Assembly (NCBI GenBank): GCA_019414725.1
Contig: DXLM01000021.1
Coordinates: forward strand, 1-40,961
Direction of reading: 5' to 3'
Source of the DNA: Bacteroides sp.
Lineage (GTDB): Bacteria; Bacteroidota; Bacteroidia; Bacteroidales; Bacteroidaceae
DNA: 40,961 nucleotides
Part shown: piece by piece, positions 34,374-40,961 of the stretch
Numbering within the stretch: the first letter of the stretch is position 1
Layout: each line of letters opens with the position of its first letter
The notes under the pieces: generated by a model
Told to the model about the DNA's origin: nothing
The model's database searches: none
Seen by the model: only the letters and a program-made list of their open reading frames with translations
Translations under genes and position numbers: made by a program

Positions 34374-35885
34374 TTAAATTCGCAATACACCTTTTTTCAA
34401 TCCGAACTCACGCCAACGACTGATAGGACGATTGTCTGAAGAGCCAGAATTATTCTCTTCCAGATTCATCAGATAGTCGATGTATGCTGCAATCATAGCA
34501 ATATTTTCAGTTTCTTCTTCCTTCTGACCAGCCCATTCACGCAACATATCCTGATGCTTTGGTATAAACAAGGTATTATAATGACCTTCTACAAAATCAG
34601 GTACATTCATGATGTGACGCAAATAACCGATATTTGTTTTCAAGCCGGTAATCTTGTATTCGTAAAGCACACGGCGCATACGTTCGATAGCAAATTCACG
34701 AGTAGTAGCCCATACGATCAGCTTACCGATCATCGGGTCATAATAAATAGGAATTTCATAACTTTCGTATACATAGCTATCGATACGAACACCGATACCG
34801 TTGGGTTCCATCAACTGATGGATAACTCCCGGTGAAGGCATAAAGTTATTTTCAGAGTCCTCTGCGCAAATACGACATTCGATAGCATGACCACGCTGCT
34901 TCAGATCTTCCTGTTTGAAATGAAGAGGCACATTGTTTGCAATACGGAGCTGTTCCTTTACCAAGTCAACACCTACAACTTCTTCTGTAATAGGATGTTC
35001 TACCTGAAGACGAGTATTCATTTCAAGGAAATAGAAATTGCGGTGTTTGTCAACAAGGAATTCAATTGTTCCTGCTCCCTTATAATTTACAGCCTTGGCA
35101 GCCGCTACAGCAGCCTCACCCATTTTCTGGCGTAATTCAGGAGTAACAAACGGAGACGGAGTTTCTTCTACAATCTTCTGGTTACGACGCTGAATAGAAC
35201 ATTCGCGTTCGAACAGATGTACCGCATTACCATAATTATCTCCTAAAATCTGGAATTCAATATGATGCGGTTCCTCTACAAATTTCTCCAGATAAACTGT
35301 ATCATCACCAAATGATGACATAGATTCCGAACGAGCTGTATTATAAGCTTCTTCCACTTCAGACTCACTATGAATAAGGCGCATACCTTTACCACCGCCT
35401 CCCATAGAAGCCTTCAGCATAACCGGATAACCGATACGATTACAGATTTCTTTTGCTTCCTCTACACTCTGCAAAGGCTGTTCCGTACCAGGAACCACCG
35501 GCACTCCCGCAGCAATCATGTGTTTACGTGCAGAAATCTTATCGCCCATCGCATCCATTGTTTCAGGATCAGGACCGATAAAAATGATTCCTTCTTCACG
35601 ACAACGACGTGCAAACTCGGAGTTTTCCGATAAGAAACCATATCCCGGATGAATTGCATCCACTCCATGGCGCTTAGCCGCCATGATAATTTTATCAATA
35701 TTCAGATAGCTTTCACGAGATGCTGCCGGACCAATCAGGCAAGCCTCATCTGCATAAAGTACGTGGCGTGCCGTTCTATCAGCTTCCGAAAAGACTGCCA
35801 CGGTACGAATGCCCATTTCACGGCAAGAACGCATCACGCGCACAGCAATTTCGCCACGGTTAGCGATTAATACTTTGTGTATCAT
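34374..35885 (-). CDS. Biotin carboxylase subunit of an acyl-CoA carboxylase
   Basis: An ATP-dependent enzyme that carboxylates biotin on the carrier protein using bicarbonate; 503 residues with the ATP-grasp fold. It starts 'VLIANRGEIAVRVMRSCREMGI', typical of the family. The glycine-rich ATP loop is KASMGGGGKGMRL (158-170), then 'HLFERECSIQRRNQKIVEE' and the catalytic 'EMNTRLQVEHPITEEV' (Glu288 onward, Glu296 metal ligand). The C-terminal ~50 residues after the usual AccC end ('NIGYLRHIMNVPDFVEGHYNTLFI') are an extension that includes a polar Glu/Asn/Ser stretch. First gene of a three-gene operon. A TAnnTTTG element is found about 73 bases upstream. Confidence 0.95.
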   Translation of the reverse strand: MIHKVLIANRGEIAVRVMRSCREMGIRTVAVFSEADRTARHVLYADEACLIGPAASRESYLNIDKIIMAAKRHGVDAIHPGYGFLSENSEFARRCREEGIIFIGPDPETMDAMGDKISARKHMIAAGVPVVPGTEQPLQSVEEAKEICNRIGYPVMLKASMGGGGKGMRLIHSESEVEEAYNTARSESMSSFGDDTVYLEKFVEEPHHIEFQILGDNYGNAVHLFERECSIQRRNQKIVEETPSPFVTPELRQKMGEAAVAAAKAVNYKGAGTIEFLVDKHRNFYFLEMNTRLQVEHPITEEVVGVDLVKEQLRIANNVPLHFKQEDLKQRGHAIECRICAEDSENNFMPSPGVIHQLMEPNGIGVRIDSYVYESYEIPIYYDPMIGKLIVWATTREFAIERMRRVLYEYKITGLKTNIGYLRHIMNVPDFVEGHYNTLFIPKHQDMLREWAGQKEEETENIAMIAAYIDYLMNLEENNSGSSDNRPISRWREFGLKKGVLRI

Positions 35886-35957
35886 GCTTTATGTTTTAGT
35901 TATTATCTTCGTTTAAGCCGCCGCCGCGTCATTCGGCACATGCAGCCAAAATCTGTG

Positions 35958-35965
35958 CAAAAGTA
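35958..35965 (-). promoter_or_regulatory. -7 element for the acyl-CoA carboxylase operon
   Basis: TACTTTTG on the minus strand, 73 bases before the biotin carboxylase start. Directly upstream is an 11-bp inverted repeat (35968-35978 with 35996-36006), and further up a short one (36033-36039 with 36044-36050). No convincing TTTG -33 box is seen. Confidence 0.4.
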
Positions 35966-36100
35966 GCAAAAAAAGAGACACCGTTCTAAATATCCTCTCT
36001 TTTTTTACCCTGAGAAAGGCTTTTAGCACAAAATACCTAGCTTTAGGTATACATTCCACTCCAATATAAACCAAAACGCAATGTCGAGGTAGCAAAAAGC

Positions 36101-36132
36101 AAAAGTCCGAAGAGTAAACCCTTCGGACTTTT
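36101..36132. terminator. Terminator of the HtrA-like protease gene
   Basis: A 12-bp perfect stem (36101-36112 with 36121-36132) with an 8-base loop. The left side, read on the minus strand, ends in a T-rich stretch. It lies 45 bases after the protease stop. Confidence 0.85.
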
Positions 36133-36176
36133 CAAACATATCTTTTTACTTCAAAAACAATACCTGTTTATTATAC

Positions 36177-37673
36177 TTAATTCTGTGATAAATCTACTGC
36201 ATAGTTGGCACGTTTTCCTGACGGATATATACCTACCATAAACAATACCTGATCAGGAGATTGAGAAGCCGCTTTCATAACTTCTTCCAGATCCTGCACT
36301 GTTTTCAGTTGTTTTCCGTTAGCTTTCAGTATGATAAATCCTTTACGGATACCAGAATCTGCCATTCTGCCTTCACTTACTCCTGTTACCTGAACACCAT
36401 AACCTAAATTCAGTTGTTTCTTCAATTCGGCAGGCACTTCGCGGAATGCTGCTCCCAGTAATTCCATATCAGCATTCTTTACAATCTTAGTATTACCTTG
36501 GGCATTTTTCAGTGTTACAGTGAAAGTCTTTTCTTTCTTATCACGCCATACTTTCAATTTAATCTTATCACCCGGACGATATTTAGCCAGTGATCCTTGT
36601 AATTCGGCCATGGTCTTCACTTTCTTTCCGTTCAATTCCATTATAACGTCGTTCTTTTCCAAAACGCCATCTACCGAACCACCTTCTGTCACTTCAACAA
36701 CCTGTACACCATCGTTGATGCCCAGCTCTTTCTGTTCCTTACGGATTTCATCCGGATAAGTTTCATCACCCATGTTTCGTCCTGCAATACCCAACAGAGC
36801 ACGTTGTACAGTACCGTATTGCTTCAGGTCTGTAACAACCTTTGTCATAATGCTTGTAGGAATAGCAAATCCGTAACCCGAATAAGCTCCTGTAGGAGAT
36901 ACCAACATAGCATTAATACCTACCAATTCTCCATTAGCATTAACTAACGCACCACCACTGTTTCCCTGATTAATGGCAGCATCAGTCTGGATAAACGACT
37001 CTACACCATTAGCACCAAGTCCACGAGCCTTAGCACTGACAATACCAGCAGTTACTGTAGAACCCAAATTAAACGGATTACCTACAGCCAGTACCCATTC
37101 TCCAACTTTCAAGCGTTCAGAATCACCAACCGGTATGGCAGGAAAATCATCACCTTCTATTTTAACCAATGCTAAATCGGTAGTCGGGTCTGTACCAATT
37201 ACACGTCCTTTCATTTCACGACCGTCGTGCAACTTGACAGAAATTTCATCAGCTCCATCAATTACGTGATTATTGGTTACAATATAACCATCCTTCGAAA
37301 TAATTACACCCGAACCAAATCCACGCTGTTCAGGAGTTTGCACCTGCTGCTGACGTCCGCGCCCATCACCGAAGAAGAAATCAAATATATCAGGCTGACT
37401 CTGTATTGTTTTCACTTTACTTCTCTGTACAGACATAATATGTACAACAGAGTTCAAAGAACTTTCTGCCGCTTTAGTCAAATCAATCGGCTGCATGCTA
37501 GTTGCATCCAAAGCTGCATAGCGCACATTAGACGCTGTCTGGAATTCATCATAAAAAGACAAATTTTTGTCTTGTCTAGACTGCATAAGAGTATAAGTAG
37601 TAACCCCTGCCACCCCTGCACTGACAGCCAATACTGCGACTGCTCCAAATGCGATTTTAGTTGCCTTTTTCAT
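36177..37673 (-). CDS. htrA: Periplasmic Deg/HtrA serine protease-chaperone
   Basis: An envelope protein-quality protease of 498 residues. A signal peptide or N-terminal anchor spans about 10-30. The trypsin-like domain contains the complete triad: His136 in 'IVTNNHVIDGADE', Asp166 in 'TDPTTDLALVKI' and Ser239 in 'DAAINQGNSGGALVN'. Two PDZ domains follow (about 265-390 with 'LGINDGVQVVEVTEGGSVDGVLEKNDVIMELNGKKV', and about 400-490 with 'GYGVQVTGVSEGRMADSGIRKGFIILKANGKQL'). The order matches the DegP/DegQ/Do family. It is monocistronic with its own terminator; a 257-base gap separates it from the divergent rnpB. Stress regulation is likely in the family, but no recognisable site is visible here. 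Confidence 0.96.
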   Translation of the reverse strand: MKKATKIAFGAVAVLAVSAGVAGVTTYTLMQSRQDKNLSFYDEFQTASNVRYAALDATSMQPIDLTKAAESSLNSVVHIMSVQRSKVKTIQSQPDIFDFFFGDGRGRQQQVQTPEQRGFGSGVIISKDGYIVTNNHVIDGADEISVKLHDGREMKGRVIGTDPTTDLALVKIEGDDFPAIPVGDSERLKVGEWVLAVGNPFNLGSTVTAGIVSAKARGLGANGVESFIQTDAAINQGNSGGALVNANGELVGINAMLVSPTGAYSGYGFAIPTSIMTKVVTDLKQYGTVQRALLGIAGRNMGDETYPDEIRKEQKELGINDGVQVVEVTEGGSVDGVLEKNDVIMELNGKKVKTMAELQGSLAKYRPGDKIKLKVWRDKKEKTFTVTLKNAQGNTKIVKNADMELLGAAFREVPAELKKQLNLGYGVQVTGVSEGRMADSGIRKGFIILKANGKQLKTVQDLEEVMKAASQSPDQVLFMVGIYPSGKRANYAVDLSQN

Positions 37674-37913
37674 ATGTTTATATCATTTAAATTGTTAATT
37701 TCAACTCTTATTTAACATTTTATTTGCTAAAGTAGAACAAAATTCATACGATTGTACTCTACACAACATCTTTTTTCCCTCTTTTAACAAAGCAAACTTT
37801 CCTATTAACCGCAGTTAACGACTACTGCCTGACAAATTTACATTCATTATCAGACTGTTCGATAGAATTGCAGATATTTCTGACAAAAATGACACAAATT
37901 CGTTTTATTTGCG

Positions 37914-37921
37914 TACCTTTG
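37914..37921 (+). promoter_or_regulatory. -7 element of rnpB
   Basis: TACCTTTG, a full -7 match ending 9 bases before the predicted RNA 5' end, the spacing expected for a Bacteroidetes transcription start. Confidence 0.6.
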
Positions 37922-37930
37922 CAAACAGAA

Positions 37931-38296
37931 AGCAGTTGGTCGGTTTGTCGCTGGTACTTATATGTACAAGAGGAAAGTCCGGGCAACACAGAGCATCCTA
38001 CTTCCTAACAGAAAGCTGCCTGCAAAGGTAGAGTAATGCAGAAGAAAATAACCGCCAGTCCACACCGGAAAGGCAAGGGTGAGAAGGTAGGGTAAGAGCC
38101 TACCAGACGTATAGCGATATGCGTGCTGTGCATCTTAGGAGTTGTAAGGTCATGTAAACCGGCATTAAGGAGGGTTGCTCGCCCCACGTCGGAGGGTAGA
38201 CCGCTAGAACTTACTGGTGACAGTGAGTGTAGATAAATGACAGACACTTTGCATTTCGATGCAGAGAACGGAACCCGGCTTATAGACCGACTGCTT
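37931..38296 (+). ncRNA. rnpB: RNase P RNA (bacterial class A)
   Basis: The catalytic RNA of RNase P, which removes 5' leaders from tRNA precursors; about 366 nt. The conserved core is present: GAGGAAAGTCCGGGC (37970-37984) near the 5' end, and AGGGTAGACCGCTAGA (38193-38208) followed by GTAGATAAATGACAGAC (38230-38246). At the 3' end the GGAACCCGGCTTATAG box (38269-38284) pairs back to the 5' core. The ends pair: AGCAGTTGGT (37931-37940) with ACCGACTGCT (38286-38295), with one G-U. A T-run follows, giving a terminator-like end. The protein frame that opens at 38237 within this RNA is the false N-terminus of the next gene. Confidence 0.95.
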
Positions 38297-38320
38297 TTTT
38301 CATTGAAAAACCTTATCGCC

Positions 38321-39631
38321 ATGAGTTATACGAGAATAAAAAACTGGCTACAATTTCTCACCGACGGCATATGGAGAATTACCGAAGATGAGATATCTCC
38401 CGTACGGCGACAAATATATTCGTGCATCAAAATCGTTTATCTTTCTGTAAACCAGTTTCTAAACGACCGTATCCAGATACGTGCCTCCGCACTGACCTAC
38501 AGCACGCTACTGTCGATTATTCCCATTCTTGCCATCCTGTTCGCCATCGCACGAGGATTCGACTTCGACGCATTAATGGAAATACAGCTCCGCAAAGGTG
38601 TTGCAAGCCAGCAGAGTGAACTTATTATTTCGTGGATAAACTCCTATCTGGAGCATGCCCAAAGTGGAATATTTATCGGAATCGGTTTAATCATGTTATT
38701 ATGGACTGTTCTTATACTGACAGACAACATCGAACGAAGCTTCAATGCAATCTGGCAGGTAAAACACCCCCGTTCAGTCTTTCGCAAAATAACCGATTAT
38801 TTTTCCATGATTCTGCTTTTACCACTGCTGATAGTCATTTCAAGTGGTCTTACCATTTTTATGACTACATATATAAAGAACATGGATAACTTCCTGGTTC
38901 TTGCGCCTATCCTGAAATTCCTGGTAAGACTTACCCCATATGCACTGACCTGGGGAATGTTTATCGGACTCTACATATTTATCCCAAACACCAAAGTCAA
39001 ATTAAAGCACGCCTGGTTTCCGGGAATACTGGCAGGAACCGCCTTTCAGGCATTTCAGTTCTTTTATGTAAACAGCCAGATATGGGTTTCAAATTACAAC
39101 GCTATCTACGGAAGCTTTGCTGCCATTCCCATGTTTTTGTTATGGACACAGATTTCCTGGACAATCTGCCTCTTCGGAGCTGAAATGAGCTACGTAAGCC
39201 AAAATCTGGGTTCGTTCGACTTCGGAAAAGAAAGTGCAAATATCAGCCGCAGATATCATGATTTCTTTTGCACCATTATACTTTCAGCCATCTGCAAGAG
39301 TTTTGCAGAAGAAAAGACACCTTACTCTGCAGAAGAAATAAGCAAACAATACAAGATTCCTATCCGACTTACCAAACGGATCTTATATGAACTGCAAGAC
39401 ATACATCTGATTTTCGAAACAATAGAAGAGAAAAAAGGCGATGTACGCTATCTTCCGGGCATAGACATCAATAAACTTACAGTAGGCACACTGCTGGAGA
39501 AACTAGATTCTGCCGGTTCCGAAGATTTCAAGGTAGATCGCCAGCAATATTCTGACTCATGGAAAATTCTGGAGCATGCACGCAAGGAATATATGTACAA
39601 CAACAGTCAGATTTTACTGAAAGATTTATAG
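38321..39631 (+). CDS. YihY/BrkB-family inner-membrane protein
   Basis: A polytopic membrane protein of 436 residues from the chosen start. About six hydrophobic helices lie in the first ~290 residues, with family segments 'RASALTYSTLLSIIPILAILFAIARGFDFD', 'LFGAEMSYVSQNLG' and 'YGSFAAIPMFLLWTQISWTICLFGAEM'. The C-terminal ~140 residues are soluble and contain a winged-helix-like stretch ('YSAEEISKQYKIPIRLTKRILYELQDIHLIFE'), as in longer Bacteroidetes members. Its function is not established despite the old 'ribonuclease BN' and 'virulence factor BrkB' names. The frame is open from 38237, but that part lies inside rnpB; the ATG at 38321, 25 bases after the RNA, is the credible start. Confidence 0.9.
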   Translation: MSYTRIKNWLQFLTDGIWRITEDEISPVRRQIYSCIKIVYLSVNQFLNDRIQIRASALTYSTLLSIIPILAILFAIARGFDFDALMEIQLRKGVASQQSELIISWINSYLEHAQSGIFIGIGLIMLLWTVLILTDNIERSFNAIWQVKHPRSVFRKITDYFSMILLLPLLIVISSGLTIFMTTYIKNMDNFLVLAPILKFLVRLTPYALTWGMFIGLYIFIPNTKVKLKHAWFPGILAGTAFQAFQFFYVNSQIWVSNYNAIYGSFAAIPMFLLWTQISWTICLFGAEMSYVSQNLGSFDFGKESANISRRYHDFFCTIILSAICKSFAEEKTPYSAEEISKQYKIPIRLTKRILYELQDIHLIFETIEEKKGDVRYLPGIDINKLTVGTLLEKLDSAGSEDFKVDRQQYSDSWKILEHARKEYMYNNSQILLKDL

Positions 39632-39706
39632 GCAGTCACCAGACATATCAGAACAACAGATACGAAAAGAGCAGAAAATACAATTCTTCTTCTTCTGCAT
39701 AAAAAA

Positions 39707-39737
39707 TTATCCCCGTCATAAAATATGGCGGGGATAA
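39707..39737 (-). terminator. Terminator of riboflavin synthase
   Basis: A 13-bp stem (39707-39719 with 39725-39737) with one non-pair and a 5-base loop. The A-run on its left becomes a U-run in a minus-strand transcript, so it most likely ends ribE; it may also stop YihY transcripts. Confidence 0.75.
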
Positions 39738-39758
39738 GTCTTATAAAATACAGCAACC

Positions 39759-40364
39759 TTATTTTGTCAACTGCATCATGCGGCTCAAATACTTGCCGAT
39801 AATATCAAACTCCAAGTTCACTACGCTACCAACCTGAAACGTATGGAAGTTGGTATGTTCATAGGTATATGGGATAATGGCAACCTGGAAAGTATCTTCA
39901 GTCGGATTGCAGACCGTCAGACTTACTCCATTCACTGTAACCGAACCTTTGTCAACAGTAAAATATCCTCGTTTTGCCATTTCCGGATCGAATGCATACT
40001 TGAATGTAAAATACCAGCTGCCCTCTGCGTCATCTATAGCTACACAAGTAGCAGTCTGATCTACATGTCCCTGAACGATATGCCCGTCCAGACGTCCATT
40101 CATCATCATACTGCGTTCTACATTAACCTTATCTCCCACTTTCAACAAACCAATATTAGAGCGTTCGATAGTTTCCTTCATGGCCGTAACCGTATAAGTT
40201 CCATCCTGAACACTCACTACAGTCAGACAAACTCCATTATGAGAAACACTCTGGTCTATTTTTAACTCATCAACAAACGAACATTTCAACGTGAGGTGCA
40301 GATTTTCCTGATCCTTTACCACCTTTACCACTTCTGCATATTCTTCAACTATCCCTGAGAACAT
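39759..40364 (-). CDS. ribE: Riboflavin synthase alpha chain
   Basis: Dismutates two 6,7-dimethyl-8-ribityllumazine to riboflavin and the pyrimidinedione, the last step of riboflavin synthesis. It has 201 residues, the family length. The protein has two repeated lumazine-binding barrels. The first (1 to about 95) starts 'MFSGIVEEYAEVVKV' and includes 'SVSHNGVCLTVVSVQDGTYTVTAMKETIERSNIG'; the second (about 96-190) includes 'GHIVQGHVDQTATCVAI' and 'GSVTVNGVSLTVCNPTEDTFQVAIIPYTYEHTNF'. The 39-base gap upstream has no FMN riboswitch, so expression probably depends on the promoter ahead of the small gene at 40404-40610. Confidence 0.97.
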   Translation of the reverse strand: MFSGIVEEYAEVVKVVKDQENLHLTLKCSFVDELKIDQSVSHNGVCLTVVSVQDGTYTVTAMKETIERSNIGLLKVGDKVNVERSMMMNGRLDGHIVQGHVDQTATCVAIDDAEGSWYFTFKYAFDPEMAKRGYFTVDKGSVTVNGVSLTVCNPTEDTFQVAIIPYTYEHTNFHTFQVGSVVNLEFDIIGKYLSRMMQLTK

Positions 40365-40403
40365 AAATTCATTATTTTATATTAATACTTCTACTTTTTA
40401 CAA

Positions 40404-40610
40404 TCACTGCACCGGAATAGGCTTACTCCAGACCGTATTGCCTTCTGAGTCTACTACCGAAATAGTCCCCCCAGCATAATCCTCTATGTAACTATTCCCT
40501 TTTACCAGCATATCTTCCGCCATACGTATGGCTTTTTCCTCTGTTTTTATAAAGAAGCCTTTATTATCGCTTGAGCTTCCATCCGAAAAATAAATATCAT
40601 AAGTTTTCAT
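40404..40610 (-). CDS. Small protein of unknown function upstream of ribE
   Basis: A 68-residue, mostly polar protein with no signal peptide or membrane segment. It begins MKTYDIYFSDGSSSDNKGF, contains an alternating helix-like part ('TEEKAIRMAEDMLVKGNSY') and ends with a beta-like 'TISVVDSEGNTVWSKPIPVQ'. I do not recognise the family. The pattern suggests a small alpha/beta fold. The ATG at 40610 is preferred over an in-frame ATG at 40640, because the latter would sit at or before the likely transcription start. It has a strong promoter match and is followed after 39 bases by ribE on the same strand, so the two are probably co-transcribed. Confidence 0.65.
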   Translation of the reverse strand: MKTYDIYFSDGSSSDNKGFFIKTEEKAIRMAEDMLVKGNSYIEDYAGGTISVVDSEGNTVWSKPIPVQ

Positions 40611-40637
40611 GGTTATATCATTTAAATATTGCGGGCA

Positions 40638-40670
40638 CAAATATATATATTATCAGCTAGAAGAAGCAAA
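40638..40670 (-). promoter_or_regulatory. Promoter of the small gene and ribE
   Basis: On the minus strand, TTTG (40667-40670), a 21-base spacer and TATATTTG (40638-40645): a full match to both Bacteroidetes boxes, 27 bases before the ATG at 40610. Confidence 0.7.
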
Positions 40671-40680
40671 CTTATGACAT

Positions 40681-40714
40681 AAAAAAAGAGAAACCAACAT
40701 TTGTCGATTTCTCT
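40681..40714 (-). terminator. Terminator of the tRNA-Gly array
   Basis: A 7-bp stem (40687-40693 with 40708-40714) followed on the minus strand by a T-run (A-run at 40681-40687), right after the last tRNA in the direction of transcription. Confidence 0.65.
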
Positions 40715-40719
40715 GAAAG

Positions 40720-40792
40720 AGCGGAAAACGAGACTCGAACTCGCGACCCTAACCTTGGCAAGGTTATGCTCTACCAACTGAGCTATTTCCGC
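40720..40792 (-). tRNA. tRNA-Gly(GCC)
   Basis: A 73-nt cloverleaf on the minus strand: acceptor GCGGAAA paired with TTTTCCGC, D-arm TAGCTCAGTTGGTAGAGCA, anticodon arm TAACC-TTGCCAA-GGTTA with anticodon GCC, and T-arm GCGAGTTCGAGTCTCGT. The discriminator base is U, and CCA is not encoded. Confidence 0.96.
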
Positions 40793-40815
40793 AGTTATTC
40801 TGCAATATGTAAAAG

Positions 40816-40888
40816 AGCGGAAAACGAGACTCGAACTCGCGACCCTAACCTTGGCAAGGTTATGCTCTACCAACTGAGCTATTTCCGC
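40816..40888 (-). tRNA. tRNA-Gly(GCC), second identical copy
   Basis: Identical in sequence to the copy at 40720-40792, displaced by exactly 96 bases. The 23-base spacer between the two copies is repeated after this one as well. Confidence 0.96.
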
Positions 40889-40911
40889 AGTTATTCTGCA
40901 ATATGTAAAAG

Positions 40912-40961
40912 AGCGGAAAACGAGACTCGAACTCGCGACCCTAACCTTGGCAAGGTTATGC
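40912..40961 (-). tRNA. tRNA-Gly(GCC), third copy, cut by the window edge
   Basis: The 3' 50 bases of another identical copy (T-arm, variable loop and anticodon region), again at a 96-base offset. The array may continue beyond the window. Confidence 0.9.

Larger units (their letters stand above)
40720..40961 (-). repeat. 96-bp tandem repeat of tRNA-Gly plus spacer
   Basis: At least 2.5 identical units of 96 bp, each a 73-nt tRNA gene plus a 23-base spacer (AGTTATTCTGCAATATGTAA followed by AAG). Identical spacers indicate recent duplication or ongoing gene conversion. Confidence 0.93.

Noticed and set aside
40365..40403. Possible FMN riboswitch ahead of ribE
   Set aside because: The gap is 39 bases, too short, and the conserved RFN element is not seen there or upstream of the small gene.
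40622..40873. An 83-codon open frame on the minus strand across the tRNA array
   Set aside because: The repeated peptide (AEIAQLVEHNLAKVRVASS) is the translation of the tRNA-Gly genes.
40720..40961. Regular repeats with a constant period, as in a CRISPR array
   Set aside because: The repeated unit is a tRNA gene and the spacers are identical, not unique. No cas genes are present.

Overview
The window looks like chromosomal DNA of a Bacteroidales gut bacterium, most likely Bacteroides or Phocaeicola. It is moderately AT-rich, and many genes are preceded by the Bacteroidetes promoter form TTTG-N(19-23)-TAnnTTTG rather than a sigma70 box with a strong Shine-Dalgarno. The gene families also fit: methylmalonyl-CoA mutase MutA/MutB, an AspT/YbjL-type exchanger, EttA, and RND pumps with lipoprotein adaptors. 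Species level cannot be judged from the sequence alone. No prophage, CRISPR array or complete insertion sequence is visible.

Layout. Positions 1-13278 hold two complete-looking tripartite RND efflux operons pointing away from each other (MFP-RND-OMF leftward at 5604-45, MFP-RND-OMF rightward at 7821-13278). Between them is a convergent pair of paralogous AraC-type regulators whose stop codons share one TTAA. The outer-membrane gene at the left edge has lost its C-terminus, and the DNA there looks foreign. Positions 13303-20633 are mostly housekeeping: pyrH, a histidine phosphatase, a leftward panB-MFS-ettA cluster, a HAD phosphatase and a MATE exporter. Positions 20788-24400 hold an NRAMP metal transporter, a radical-SAM protein of the DNA-repair-linked type, and a DMT permease.

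Positions 24483-35885 form a C3/C4-acid metabolism region. A YbjL/AspT-family exchanger is divergent from mutA-mutB, and further right is a leftward operon of biotin carboxylase, biotin carrier and carboxyltransferase. Together these would interconvert succinyl-CoA, methylmalonyl-CoA and propionyl-CoA, the succinate/propionate branch of Bacteroidales fermentation. The epimerase is not in the window. A thioredoxin-like TlpA protein, translationally coupled to a cell-wall amidase, lies between the two halves.

Positions 36101-40961 hold an HtrA/Deg protease, RNase P RNA (rnpB) followed directly by a YihY/BrkB membrane protein, riboflavin synthase with a small unknown gene upstream, and a tandem array of identical tRNA-Gly(GCC) genes running off the right edge.

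No clearly new multi-gene system is present. The observations most worth checking are the mirror-image efflux/regulator locus, non-canonical proton-relay residues in the second RND pump, a Cys/His cluster in MutA, the exchanger/mutase pairing, the radical-SAM gene without its usual partner beside it, and the disrupted left-edge gene.
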